DNA of 64,000 bases from Thysanoteuthis rhombus. Lineage: Eukaryota; Mollusca; Cephalopoda; Oegopsida; Thysanoteuthidae. Made by a program: the position numbers and the translations under genes. Location: the NCBI GenBank assembly GCA_963457665.1, contig OY735211.1, positions 41,574,382 through 41,638,381 of the forward strand. Reading direction: 5' to 3'. Positions 1-12,620 of this stretch are shown here, piece after piece. Position 1 is the first letter of the stretch; each line of letters begins with the position of its first letter. Under the pieces are notes generated by a model. The model saw only the letters and a list, made by a program, of their open reading frames with translations, was not told the DNA's origin and searched no databases.

Positions 1-3000
1 ACTTCAGTTCGAGGCAACATGAAAACACCAATAGAATGTAGAAGAAGTAAATCATTTATTTTGCTCAATTCAAATGAATTAGTTACAAACTAAACTGAGA
101 AGTCATCTGTGAACTGTTGACTATTGAATTATATGTCAACAACATCTTCCGTCAACAATTTGTATCCACGAAAGACCTTCTGGAATTAGTCAAGAGATAG
201 GGCGTAATATCCCATCCAGATAATACTAGACTGACGGTTCACTTGATGACCAGGTAAACATCGTTAAAGCTTGGCTTGGAAATTTTCAATCCTCCGCCAT
301 ATTCACAATATATTGCACTTTCAGATTACCTTAAGAATTCTCTGGAATATTACAGAGGCAACTACAGCAGTTCTGAGGAAAGATAAAAGTTGTGATAGGA
401 TGGCTCTATGAAATTGCCTGACGGATGGAACAAAACAATAAGTATATTGTTCAGTAGAGTTAATGTTGGGGGGTGGGAGCACTTCTAGGATACCTGTAGG
501 CCAATCATATTGCTGCAACATATTCTTCCCAAATACCATTGAGCAGCAAGAACTAGACCAATGTAATCCACTTCTACGATTTGGTATTCTCTTCCTATTC
601 AGTCTTTCTATTTAACTCACAACTCCCAGTTGCAATTGTTCCATTCTTTGATCTCATGTCGAATCCATCTTTACACTATGACAAAGAAGTTCCTTTGACC
701 AAGAATTGATGAACCTCATAGTAATAATGAATGGCAGCGGGTTCTTCTCCAAGCAAGTTCTTGTTACAGGATCTTAAGTTACAAGACCAAATTGCTGGAT
801 TTGACCAGCCGAAGTACAAATTCATCCCACGTCCTCTCTCGTACAATTTACTTTTGGGGAGCACATTTTTTGTTAGCAAAAAGAAAACAGCTTCTTTCGT
901 CTAAAGCAAGTCCCATGTTTTCAGGGACAAGTGGCATAGGGAATTTTGAACTTCATACTCACTTAATCCACAAAAAAAGAGTGAATTTGAATTACTGAAA
1001 TATTGTGGAGCTCACATCCAACTAGAGATAATAGATTGGAGATATCAACAAATAATGAAGTATTTCATGTTTCATCAAAAGAACAAGTTTCCTGGGCATC
1101 CAATATTTTCTAACCTATCAGTTTTTACAAAAAGTTTGTTCCAAGATCCTAAATAAAAAGGCTGGGATCACTAGTCTTCCGGTGAGACCTGGCAAAAATG
1201 CGAGCAAGCCTGGTTCCTAGGGATCTGTCACCAAAGCAGCACATCCCTACTGCACTAACGGGTAGAGCAAGGAGGATTGCCCTGATGCCTGCAGCAAGAG
1301 GCCTGAAGGATAGAGCAATTTCTGTCCTTACATTTACACATGTTGTACCTCACATCAAAAATTGACTGTTTGTCGTATTTACGCGAGTGGGGAAGCAAAA
1401 AAATAATATTAGTCAATTCGCCTATGAAGAAGTCAAATGCACAAACCTATCAGTTGACACCAACTGTTCCTAGGGATGAGTCACTCGACTCACCCCCGTT
1501 TTATCTATCTGCCATTCCTACATCATTTAGATTATTTTAGGAATTTCAATGAACAATATCGTGAGAACCTTTTAAACAGGACTCCCAGATGAGTTGTTTG
1601 TTATAATGACACGATTCAGACTATTCTCAATACATTCTACTTATATAGTGAACAGTGTGATTTCTTTCTGGTTCTCTGTATCAATGGAACCTCACTTGAA
1701 GGCAACAATTTTGCAAATAAAAATATTTACCCACCAATCGAAACAATGGACTCTATGACAAGTTGAATAGTTTCTTTTTCTTCATAGGAAATCGAATATC
1801 AGAATTTTTCAAGCGGGATTAACTAGTGCATTTACAAAGGTTAAATAAAAAAATTAAAAAAACAAAACCCAAAACGAACACACACTGATTTTCTTTCTAT
1901 CAGCTTCATTACTCACACATTAATAACCAATCCTATCTTTACTAACCATAGGTTCAACAAAGGAGAACTCAGTCAGGTCCAGCCCAAAGATTTATGAGGT
2001 CCTCAGCAGAATTTGATCCCCTCCACTCCTTAGTGTTAGGGTGGCCCATAAGGCCCTAAGCAGCTACTAGGCATGAATCAGAGCTAGCCTGAGGCAAAGT
2101 GATTCATGCTATGGAAAAATGAAGCAGATGATGAATTTCGAATCAATATGCCAAAAGACTGAAAGTCGATGCTACCTACTGGTTGAATATCAAAATTTTC
2201 AAATCTTTTTAAAGGATTCGACAATTATTTAGGAGAATTAAAAAAACAAACATAAAAACCCAGATTTCAAAATAAACAAAAGGTATGTTTTGATCATTGA
2301 CTTGCAAAACTCAAGTATGGAAAGCATAAATTCAAAAAAATGAGGGAAAATAACTGTTTATTTAATATCAAAAATTAATTCATCACAGGAAACTTTGGCA
2401 CTTGGGTTCCCCATTATAAAATCAGTATTTCCTCCGAGGCACAAGAATTACTGAAGAATGGAAGAAAGCATTCAATGAGCAACAGGACCACATAGTAGTT
2501 CGGAGGACCCAAATGACTCCGAATGCAGACAAACACTATTGAAGGCAACTGGTCCAAAATTAAGACGAAACACCGAAGTATGGCATGTTGAATGGCCATT
2601 GGAACAATTACCAGAGTTGATTTTGCGTGGAGATTTTATTGATTTTGGGGGGGATTAGAGACATTATCATCCACTGTAACAATGATAAATAATATAAAAA
2701 TAGATATTTGTAAATAGCAATACGAGTAAACATCAAATTAAATACATGATTCATGACAAGTAGCATTCTATGATTTTTCGTTAATTACTTAAATTTATGC
2801 TTTTCCAGCCTTCCTTACTCAAGTTTCAGCGATGATGTCACCAGGTCGGAATGCTGATAACTAAACAGAAGATCGCCGGAAAAGAGTTAAAATGTCTCGG
2901 TATTATCGACACATCATATGACCAGTTTTCTAGAAATCATTCGATCCTGAGAAAAGAATGAACAAGCAGTCTTTCCGTTTCCTGTATTTTTCCCCCTATT

Positions 3001-3350
3001 GAGAGACGATCAAGTAGTTTTGAGGAAACTTGGTCAGTTACAAAATACTTAAGCTGGACATCGAATCATTGTATAGTAAAAAAATAAAGTAAATAAATGA
3101 ATAGTCAGAAGTACACTATCTTTTATTTAGAAAGGCCAAGTTTTTTTAATAAAAACTGTATGAATAAAAAATACAAGGCACTTAAAAAAAATAAAAAATT
3201 AAAAGATGTTGATATAATGTCGAAAATAAGTGACTCTGAAAAGTTGTCTTTCAGATTTGATAACTGATTTTTTCGTTGTACTGAACGAAAGCCCCCAAAA
3301 CAAACCGTGATAATTTGGCATGTTCAACTACGCGATAACTTATTGGTAAC
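1..3350. other. Intergenic, no gene recognised
   Basis: AT-rich sequence with only short open frames (about 60-70 codons on either strand) that lack splice-site support and resemble nothing I know. The stretch near 1170-1320 is somewhat GC-richer but has no coding signature. I see no transposase or reverse transcriptase motif here. Confidence 0.6.
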
Positions 3351-3352
3351 TT

Positions 3353-3843
3353 TTGGTTATACGGGTTTAAAAACAGTTAGCTATAAAATGACTACCTCCC
3401 TTCAAGTTTAGCAATAAGAATGGCTATTTCCGGTTTTAATCGAGCCTTGATGAAACATAATCGTACAACAATGAAATTTCAAAGCAATGATTTTTATTAC
3501 GTAAGGAAAAAATAAATTAAACCGTATATGGATGTGCCTCAAAAAGTCAATTTAAACGACAGTGTAACGGAGAAGAGTCTACTTTTAAGGGAAAGAAGAA
3601 ACAATATTAATTCATGTAATGGAAAAATTGATCAGCTATTAAGGTTATAAAGTTAAAAGCTCGGTATTTTGTTAGGGTTTTGTATTATAAACTCATCAAG
3701 GTAAAGAAAAGAGACAAATCAATCCTTTACCCAAAAGGTCGCTATTAAATTTTCCTTTTCTCACTAAGAAAACAAAAACAAAAAAAAAGAAAAACGGAAG
3801 TAGCCATTTTATAGCTGACCATTCTTGAACACGTATAACCGAA
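3353..3843. mobile_element. Foldback / MITE-like element with ~48-bp inverted arms
   Basis: The left arm at about 3353-3400 and the reverse complement of 3795-3843 align over about 48 bp, sharing GGTTATACG and AGCTATAAAATG plus a CTACYTCC-like inner end. The 390-bp interior has no coding capacity. This is the structure of a non-autonomous inverted-repeat DNA transposon. Superfamily and exact ends are not clear. Confidence 0.6.
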
Positions 3844-6350
3844 TTTCATTCTTATCCATTCATCAGAATTAGGTGAGCAAGAAAAAAAAAAAAAATTAAC
3901 ATTTATAGGACCGCAGAAATGGCCAAGGAAAAATGGTTTTAACTGATAATGAAATCACGTCTTTCTTTCAATATTTTTCTGAGTCACAATTTTAAAAATC
4001 TTTCTGATAACGAAGGCATTACCACAAGAAACGGAAGATAAAACAACAACAGCTTCCAGATAATAAAGCAAGAAACTGGTGCCACATTTTTGCAGTCTAC
4101 TTTCGTTTTCCAGGAAAAGAATTTAGTCCAAGGAAATGGTTTTCCTCGTAAGACATCAGATTCTGAAGTTTGAATTTCATCAAAGAATAAAAAGCCTTTC
4201 CATTGCCATAATACCCTTCATAAAAGATAATTTGAATGTGACTGAAAAATGAAAATATAGAGATTTCAATTAACTTTGGCACTTCTGACACTGACATAAC
4301 ATAACAGACGAAGGTCCCGACTTCGAGAGAAAATTTGAAAAATATATTTTCCGAGGGTGATTTTTTTTTGTTCTTTCAATCTTTCCTTTTCAGTCTGATA
4401 TAAACAAATTTCATTTTTCGAGGTTCTAGAGGGAAGGGGCTCTATTTACAATGTAACTGGTTCGAAACTTGGAACGTACTTAACACCATCATCGCGGAAG
4501 TAAGGCCTCGAAGTACACGGTCCATAAACATCCGTTCTTTGAGAAATGTGATTCTTCGGTCAGGAGATAAGACTTCTGATCCTAAGTATCAACTGAAGTA
4601 CCTGTTTTATGAGAAGTATCCTCAAAAGAGACAGACTACATAGTTTTCTACAAACGGCTGCTAGAATTGTGAACAATTAAACCATCCTAAATAGAGGAAC
4701 CAAGTCTTATTTTCAGACTAAACATCTTAATTCCATGTCTAAAATTATAGTTTTCTAGTGGTTTTCATTTTCATATATTTCGTGAGAAGGGAAGTAACCA
4801 CATACTTCGGGGCATCACTTCGAAAAAAAATGGCGAAAAGTACATGCCCAGTTTCGCATTAGAGTTAGATGGTAAATAGAACACCCCTCATCTAAAATCT
4901 CAAATTAGATAATTTGAGAAAAAAAAAAAAAAAAAAAAAAAATCAGGTGATACGCGGAGAGATAAAAAACATTTTTCTACCGAGGGACCTTCGTATATCA
5001 GAAGTGTTAACTTCCTCAAGTGGGATATGAAGGGGAAAAGATAAGAATAAAATGATAAAGCTGGATGGGATTTTATCTTTGTCTTCAAAATTAAACAAAT
5101 TAACGTTAAGTTAGTCAAACAAAAGCTTTTGCCTGGCCTAAAACTAGGCTTTTCACTTCCAAATCCAACCTACCGGGCAAAAATCTACTCAATTGTTTAC
5201 GTTAATCACCCCGCCCCTTAAAATTGGCAAGTTTTTCCTCACAGTCTAAAATTAATTTTTTTTTATTCCTTTTTGAAAGTGAACTTTAAGGGGTTTCATT
5301 AGTGTATCATTAATGAGAGATTTTTTTTTCAAACCTAGGGTCTTTCCAAGAAAATGAAAGTAAATTCGACGCAAAAATGATGATCGCGATTTATTCCTAT
5401 TCGAGTTGTAAGGTTATTCAATAAACAGAAGTAATGAAAATGTTAGAATCTATTAATCTGCCATCACGACTAAAATAAAATAAAATAAAATATGGGTTTC
5501 ATTGTTTTTTTTAAACAAAAGAAAAAATGCAACAGCGACAACCAGCTTCCTTAACTTATTAAAAAAAAAAGTAATAAAAACTGAACAAAACAAAGCAGAT
5601 TAAAATTAAACAAAAACTATGGAATGAATCATTAACATTAACTACTTACTTGATCCATGTTTAAGAGCCCAGTTTTTTTTTTAAAGTATATATAGCAGCA
5701 GTGTAAGTCTAATTTTACAACATAGATGAGAGAAATAAACACTTAGCACTTTCGAAGAACAAATAAATTTTATGGTTAGATTAAGTCATGTGATAGAACC
5801 ACGTGACTACCACTCACTCAACGTTGTGTTAGCAAGAATCGTTTGTCATTTATGGCTAAAACTGTCCCTTAGTGGCTAAAATCGGCTAAATTTGATATAT
5901 TTCGGATATGATGTTTAAACGAATTTCACCGATGAAAATAACTGTACATTAAAATTCTGGCACAGTTAGTTGATAAACATCTGTGCGTTTATTTTTATCA
6001 ACCTTACAAGATGTAATCGGCTGGCGTGGATTTTCATCGGCAAAATTGGGGGAAGAAATCAGCCAGATCTAGCCAAATAATAGCAAATTTGGCAACCCTG
6101 CTGCTACTCACATATCACGTGCCTTCTTTTACGTCAGTTGTTGAACCTGTCCCCAATAATCTCTCCCTCTCTTGTTTATCGCTAAATGCATTATTTTTTC
6201 TTATTGTTTTAGCTATCCTCACGTTTTTTTTTATACAGCAAAGGTTAAATGTTCGTGATAAGGGAAGGCTATCAAGTTATAAAAAAAGAACATTTTTTTT
6301 CCATCTTGACTTTCGAATGGGCTTGGGGGGGGGGGAGAAAAACCGGTGCT
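3844..6350. other. Intergenic, no gene recognised
   Basis: Very AT-rich, with an A-homopolymer run at about 4919-4942. Around 5845-6100 there are scattered inverted words (GGCTAAA..., CGATGAAAAT, GTTGATAAA/TTTATCAAC) that could be a decayed inverted-repeat element, too weak to call. The 124-codon frame at 6026-6400 overlaps this repeat-like stretch and a G homopolymer, and I do not regard it as a gene. Confidence 0.5.
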
Positions 6351-6353
6351 TGA

Positions 6354-7062
6354 TTAAAATTTATCCTTATAATAATAAACAGTTCTCCTATATTGGTTAG
6401 TTGTTGATTGACAATATTTTGATGAAATTCCATCGAATTCACAAATGATATCAAGTATTCTCCCCAGAACGCGATCTTTGAATGGTGAAGGCCTGTAGAC
6501 TGCTAATAACTTGTAAGTAGAACAGGACCACGGGCCAATGCTGATATTTTCACAAATTGAGACCAACCAAGCTTCATGATACCCCATATGAAACTAGAGG
6601 AACACCAAGAGAGTCCATACCCCTGCCAACGGAGGTAATTGAGCATGGATCCGCCCAAAATTTTATCACATCCTCCGTAGCCTATTAACCACCCTATCAC
6701 GAAATTTCATTGAGAACTTTTGGAGATATTGTATAAACAATCATGAGCGTATACGTGAATGAGTGGGGGAAAATGACAAAATATCCCTCAATCTAAAGAC
6801 TACACCTGGATCCACCCAAATTCAACCAATTCTACTTCATTGCCAACCTTTCTATAAAAATTCATTGAATTTCATTGAAAACTTTTGGGGATATCCTGTG
6901 GACACTGTGATAACTTTCGGAGATATTGTGTGGTGTGGACAAATAACTACAAGATTTTCATGACTAATTTCTTAGACTATTGCCAGCTCTTCGGCAAAAT
7001 TTCACTGAAATTTATCAAGAATTTTTTTAGATATCGTGTGGACTAACAGATGAAAGAAAAAA
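6354..7062. repeat. Dispersed repeat family D, copy 1
   Basis: Recurring words such as TTTCATTGAA/TTTCAATGAAATTT, GAGATATTGTGTGG, a GGATCC-containing word and AATTACCTCC-like ends occur several times here and again at 53025-53220 and 60320-61430. The right edge near 7011-7060 (ATCAAGAA.TTTTT..ATATCGTGTGGA) is matched closely at about 60347-60400. It looks like a degenerate, internally repetitive element with no coding capacity. Confidence 0.55.
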
Positions 7063-8176
7063 GGGGCTAAATACAACGCTCCTATCTGGAATTTGATTCT
7101 CTTCTTCCCATCTGCTGGTCAGCTAATATAATAGCTCTAAAAGCTCTCATTGAATTTCAATTGATTTTTATAGAAGGTTAGGAAATAGGCCATGAAGTAA
7201 GTCATATGATTTTGGAGAGGACCCACTCATAATTACCTCCAGTACGTCATAGTCATGAGTTTACACAGAGGTTTCCTTTTTAGAACAAAGGTTTATGAAA
7301 TTCGATTGTAAAAAAACTCAAAATTCCTAGCGCTGAAGCATATGATTCTTCTAGAAAAACTTTACTCAGCATGAAATATGCTTTCTAACGATATACAATA
7401 TGCCGATATCTGATGAAAAAGTTCCTTTCTGGCGAGGACAGCACAGCGAAAATCCTACCTTATGAAAAAATGGCCCTAAAATCTTTCTGAAACTGATCTG
7501 AAATGTCGACCCAAGTTATTTTGCCTCGCTGAAAGCTCTCTAGCATGTTTAAGTGGTTTCATGAGACAACTCAAAAATCCCTACGAAACCTCATTACAAC
7601 GTAAACTATATCTTCCTAGAGGCCGTTGAACTCATTCAGCTCCAGGTTCTCAATGTAGGTTAATATTACTAGGATGGGTGGCCAACATTGGGAATTTCCC
7701 ATTTTGACTATTTGAATGTCAAAGTAAGATGATAAAAGGAATATAACTTCTGTTGAAATTCGTGTGTGTTCAAGTTACTTCATCACTGAACTATTTTCTG
7801 TGCCAATGGCAAGCAAAGTGTCGTCTTGAATTTTCCATTAAAAAAATGTGATTAATCTACAAGGCTAAAGAGGTTATCATATATTGATATTTTTTATATT
7901 GACCCTATTAACATTTTGGTACCACTAATGTTTGGCCACCTCAGGCACCAAAATGGCTCCAGGTTTTGTGGGTTGCCCGTATGATTCCGTGAACCTACAA
8001 AATATTTATCATACAAAGCGTATTTAAAGTTAAATGAATCAATTGACAAATAGGTGAATATTGATAATAGTATGATTTTCATTTAAGTAACAACAGCAAA
8101 AGTAATATACCCTTTTTGCGTGTATTGTAAGATTATCTATTCAATCGTACGTTCAGTTCCATATTCATATAGCGGT
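7063..8176. other. Intergenic, no gene recognised
   Basis: No feature beyond an AATTACCTCC word near 7233, which also occurs at the ends of family D units. Short open frames here have no recognisable domain. Confidence 0.5.
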
Positions 8177-8231
8177 ATGTGTGTGTGTGTGCGTGTGTGT
8201 GTGTGTGTGCGTGTGCGTGTGTGCGTGTGTT
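8177..8231. repeat. (TG)n microsatellite, interrupted by GC steps
   Basis: About 55 bp of TG dinucleotides with several TGCG interruptions. Confidence 0.95.
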
Positions 8232-8629
8232 TGGAAGTAATGAATCTTTTTAGTTTTTAATTTTTTTCTGTTACAATTCAGAGAGAAACTCCTGGAGACT
8301 ATTTGGTACAATTTTTGTTCGACTGAATTTGAGTGGTCCCTACAGACTATAGTGTCCGTGGCTTATGATTCATAATATACACAAAGCGTTCATAATATAT
8401 ATTTCGCACGCGCACACTCACTCTTTTGGGGGAAACTTGGAGATTACACACAAACAATATCTAGAATTGATACAAGTCAAGTACCGCGGTCCCTAAAATG
8501 GAGTGCAGTACCTCCTACAGTGATATTGCTTTATTTTAGCATCTTCTACTCCAACACAGTCGACATCCCTGTCGTACCACGTTAGAAGTAGGGGTAGGTA
8601 TTTCGAGATACCAGACATTGAAGTATGAG

Positions 8630-8694
8630 AAAATAAGTCAATACTACTACCTCTGTACTTCCTACTGAGCTAGTACTATTGACTTATTTTTAAG
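8630..8694. repeat. Small inverted repeat (hairpin)
   Basis: The arms AAAATAAGTCAATACTAC (from about 8632) and its near reverse complement ending in GACTTATTTTT (to about 8693) flank a ~25-bp loop. No gene is attached to it, so a terminator-type role is not implied. Confidence 0.6.
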
Positions 8695-9073
8695 GGTTGA
8701 ACTACCTAACTTGTACCCCAGAACCTTCATCTCTTCCTCTTATCAGTGCTGGTGTTACTGGTAGCAGGGTCAATTCATCTTCATCATTCTCTCAAATTCG
8801 ACTTTTTCAGCTTTTGAAATATTAAACGATAAATGCATATATCCTGACATACAATAAAATCAGCCTTTTCATGGGTATATGTGACTTCACCGTTTTTTTC
8901 AATCGGCTCACCTTGAGATCACTCAACCAAGAGATCAGGAAGCGCATGCGAATCAGTGAGTAAGAATATTGTTATGAAGGCAAGCCTTTACATGTTCACA
9001 CATATAAAGCAGTTCAGTTTCAACAATTTTCAACGACCCATTTTTATTTTATAGTTACATAATGCCCCCGAAT

Positions 9074-9161
9074 GCATAATTTGTTTGTTTTTTATATATT
9101 CACTGCCCGCTGAGTTTACTTTTAATAATTCAAATATCATTCAAAGTGACCATAATGGTCA

Positions 9162-9248
<87 letters not shown>

Positions 9249-9265
9249 AAATAAACAAATTATGC
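9074..9265. repeat. (TA)n array inside a 25-bp inverted repeat
   Basis: About 85 bp of TA dinucleotides (9163-9248) lies between two arms. The left arm at 9074-9099 begins GCATAATTTGTTT. The right arm at 9241-9265 ends AAACAAATTATGC, its reverse complement. The whole unit can form a long AT-rich hairpin. A second inverted pair around CCATAATGGTC (about 9150) and TTATGGCCACTTTGAAT (about 9556) extends the symmetry. Confidence 0.75.
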
Positions 9266-9515
9266 AGTCATAATATCATCCTAAATTGGTGACGCGATGT
9301 TATATTTATATATGTTTGTTGCGTGGATGTAAGGCGATCTGACAGAATGTTGATGAAAGTGACCATTGGAGGATAAAGAGAACAAATTAAAGAGAAAAGC
9401 AGGTGTTAAATCTCAAGAATTTGTATTATAACGTGAGCATGTTTCGATGCGATTCGACGGTTACCAACCATCTTTTCCAGAGAAATTTGCAGCGGTGCAG
9501 AGAAATATTTATACA

Positions 9516-9518
9516 TAC

Positions 9519-9556
<38 letters not shown>
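9516..9556. repeat. Compound (TA)n-(TG)n microsatellite
   Basis: An AT dinucleotide run continues directly into a GT run. It ends at the TTATGGCCACTTTG word that mirrors sequence near 9150. Confidence 0.9.
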
Positions 9557-9604
9557 TATGGCCACTTTGAATAATTTGAATATCACAACGATTTCACTGC
9601 ACTG

Positions 9605-9765
9605 ATTTTTCCGATTTGTGTTGCTCATTAACAATCGTAGAATGATGATCTGGGAGTTGTGACAAAAAGAGCTGAACTTGAGACGAAAAAGAAAAATGAA
9701 AAATTAATGCTAATTGACAATGCTACATCTGTTAAATTCAAGTGATATTACATCTGTAACGGGAA
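9605..9765 (+). repeat. SINE-like repeat family A, 3' body (copy 1)
   Basis: The order of words GTGTTGCT, CGTAGAATGATGATCTGG, GAGTTGTGAC, AAAATTAATG.TAATTGACAATGCT and a GATATTAC..CTGTAAC end is shared with copies at about 28300-28460, 31667-31760, 42385-42500 and 42690-42835. The copy at 28206 begins with a tRNA-like head, so the family is probably tRNA-derived. This copy lacks the head. Confidence 0.6.
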
Positions 9766-11200
9766 ACTGCCGTTAGAACGCAAGAATGGTCCATGACAAC
9801 AACTTTGTGTCACATAATTATTTACATAATAACGGTGATACTTTTTGCACACATCTTACAGTCACATTATGGCAAACTTGAGTTTTATTCTTCCTTTACT
9901 ACACACATCTTTTTTATCGAAGGAACACTTTTCCACTTCGATCACTAAGCAAAAATATGGAATTTTTTTTTTACATTGAAGAAAAATTCTTTTGAAACTT
10001 TGATCTATGTGGAATACATTCGATTCCCTCTTTCTCTCGTGAGAAATTTAACGGGTAAAACCAATCAGCTGATTGTATTTTTTTCTTTTTTTACATATAT
10101 TCCATTAAACCGATATTCTTGCTATGTTATAACAAACTTCTTTGGTATCTCTTGACGGATATTGCATGTAGATATTTCCTTTCGAACTTCTTACAATACT
10201 AAAAGAAAAAGAGAAAGTCAAACATTGTTCTTGACATGCACGTTGAAACCATTCTTTCTTCACCACCCGTTCGCTGCTGGTAGAAAACATGCGTGCACCC
10301 TTGTAGCAGAATACATATCATTTTCATAATAAACCCAAAATAGATTATCTCCGGCCCTCAAGTAAGAACCAATAACTAATAAAAGCAGATTTTGACTGAA
10401 TACCAAGTGTAGAATTTCAAAACCTTCTATTTGCACACAAGTACATTCAGACAACACAGTCCTTTATAGCCACAAATAGTGTAATATGATACTCAATTGT
10501 GACAGAGCTCAGCTTTGATCCAATTATCTCTAAAGGTTGTGACACAAACCATATTTTGAAACTAAGATTCTTTCGATTCGACCTATTCTTTTTTTATATA
10601 TCAAAAAGGGCCCCCAAGATACAATATTTTGCAGTTCCTCGCAAGTCTACCTGTTGGTAGATATAAGATGATTTTTCCTCTGCCTAATACCACGATGCGC
10701 TTTCTTGCATACATTTCGATTTACGTACGTACATATACGCTTATATACATTCAAGCTACCATATTATTTCTTTCTATTTTCATATATAAACATACACAAC
10801 AATGTATGAACCGATATGCTCTTCTATCCACTGTTGCGTCTCAAAATATCTTTATTAAACAATTACGTAGAATACCGATCTGTAAAAGGTTACTCCTTTT
10901 TTATTAATGAGAACTCACAGTACTGATCTTGTTTATTTATATTAATAAGTACAATTTATTGTATTATATTCGTATCAGCATTTTTATTGTGCATGTATTT
11001 TGTATATTACACATTCAAAAGTGACATTATTCGTTCATTTCTTATCGCACCAATACGAATATTTTGCTGACAACTCGAAGAGAGAGAAAGAACGAGTACC
11101 CACCCCATACACATAAGATATTACCCTTTCTATATCTCTTCACTTGGCTAACTAAGCTAGCACCAGCAAGCAACAACACGCTTCGCATCGTAAAGAGTGT
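9766..11200. other. Intergenic, no gene recognised
   Basis: AT-rich sequence. The frames at 10105-10457 (minus) and 10629-10907 (plus) have no recognisable domain, and the latter is rich in TATA/CATA-type low complexity. Confidence 0.5.
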
Positions 11201-11607
11201 TATATTTAAATGTTAACGTTGTAGAGTTCAGTTCTAAGGTAATCAGCGGAGTCAGATATAATTAGATCTAATTGATTTAATTCTCTCCGTCATAACCTAA
11301 CAAGTATTTAAGGGGATATTCCAAAAACTGACCACTCATTTGCTAAAACTCTCAAAATAGTTAATGTGTGATTAATTTAGATATTTCACGGGGTCGTATC
11401 ATGGTAATTAACCTAGTTTACCCGAACAAACTGAAACATAATACATCCAAACATGCAAGGTGTTGGTGTAATAGCGTTTGGCGGAATAAAAAGAATAGCT
11501 ATATCGCTGAATTGATATCTCTAACTTTTAGATTAATTAGGTTTAATTATATCTAACTCCGTTGAATACCCTAGAACTAAACGCCAACTCGTTAACATTT
11601 AATATTA
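11201..11607. mobile_element. MITE-like element with ~80-bp terminal inverted repeats
   Basis: The left arm at 11201-11280 and the reverse complement of 11527-11607 align over about 80 bp. Shared words include AAATGTTAACG, CAGTTCTA/TAGTTCTA, CGGAGT.AGATATAATTA and CTAATT. The ~245-bp core has no reading frame. I could not define a target-site duplication, so the superfamily is open. Confidence 0.75.
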
Positions 11608-12620
11608 AACTAATTACTGTTTTTTTTCAATAGATACGAAACGAATGTAGACAATGGTAGTATAAACTATGGCTGTAGTAACAGTATTAATAATAGCATT
11701 GGTTTCCATAGTAGTGGTCTTACTGTGCGTGCTGTTACTAGTATTGGAGATATAGAAAAAATTATAGTTTACGCGTATTTGAGGTGTTGGCAAAACATAG
11801 CAATGATGTGAATGCATACAAGACTGAATAAGGTCTCATATTCAAAATCTGAATGGAAAGAGTAATATGCAGAATTACATGCATAATAAAGATGCAAATA
11901 CAATGTATCGTAACAAGGATCTATCCAGAAGAGATATGCATGAACTAGATCAGTACAGTTAAGGTTCTCATTAGTAGAGAAGAATAAACATGTTTCAAAG
12001 TCGGTATCCTACGTAGTTATGAATGAAATTATCAAAGTTCGTAGTAGATGTAGAGTTGATAAATTGCACAAGTTCATTTACGATGGTATATGTTTATAAG
12101 TGTAAGTAGAAAGAACTTATGTATTTGTATGTATGTATGTATGTATGTATGTATGTGTCGAAATGTGTTCGTTTGAACAACCCACAATTCTCCATTCTGC
12201 AAGAAAGCAGAAAAGAGACTGAACAAAGATTGAAGTGGTTTACTTGTATTCATGGAACAAATGGATGTATTGCCGGGATGTTGGCTCTTCGGCTGGTTTT
12301 GTGTCATACCATCAAAAGTTAATTGGACTTTTCCTGTCTTTAGTCGCCATTGAGTATCATATTGCACTATTTTTGAGCAAACGTGGCTAGAAAGAATGGT
12401 GTTATCTAAATGCATCTATGTTTGAGTGCAGAGATAAAAGGTTTCAGAACATTTAAACTTTGGAGTTCCATCGAAATATCTTTACATAACAAAATAGAGC
12501 TCCTATTGCAATTAGGGATGAATGATTGAATAACAAAAAGAAAGAACAAGAATGCATTGTCAGTTGTCAACAGCAAACAGAGCATCAGCAACGACACTAT
12601 AAATAGCAGAAACCACTGAC
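11608..12620. other. Intergenic, no gene recognised
   Basis: Contains a (GTAT)n microsatellite at about 12120-12157. The overlapping frames on both strands at 12074-12415 take their tyrosine/histidine-rich ends from that microsatellite. Confidence 0.55.
12120..12157. repeat. (GTAT)n microsatellite
   Basis: About seven consecutive tetranucleotide units, following the interrupted TATGTATTTG. Confidence 0.95.

Noticed and set aside
6026-6400. 124-codon open frame
   Set aside because: No known domain, overlaps inverted-repeat text and a G homopolymer, and no splice or promoter support.
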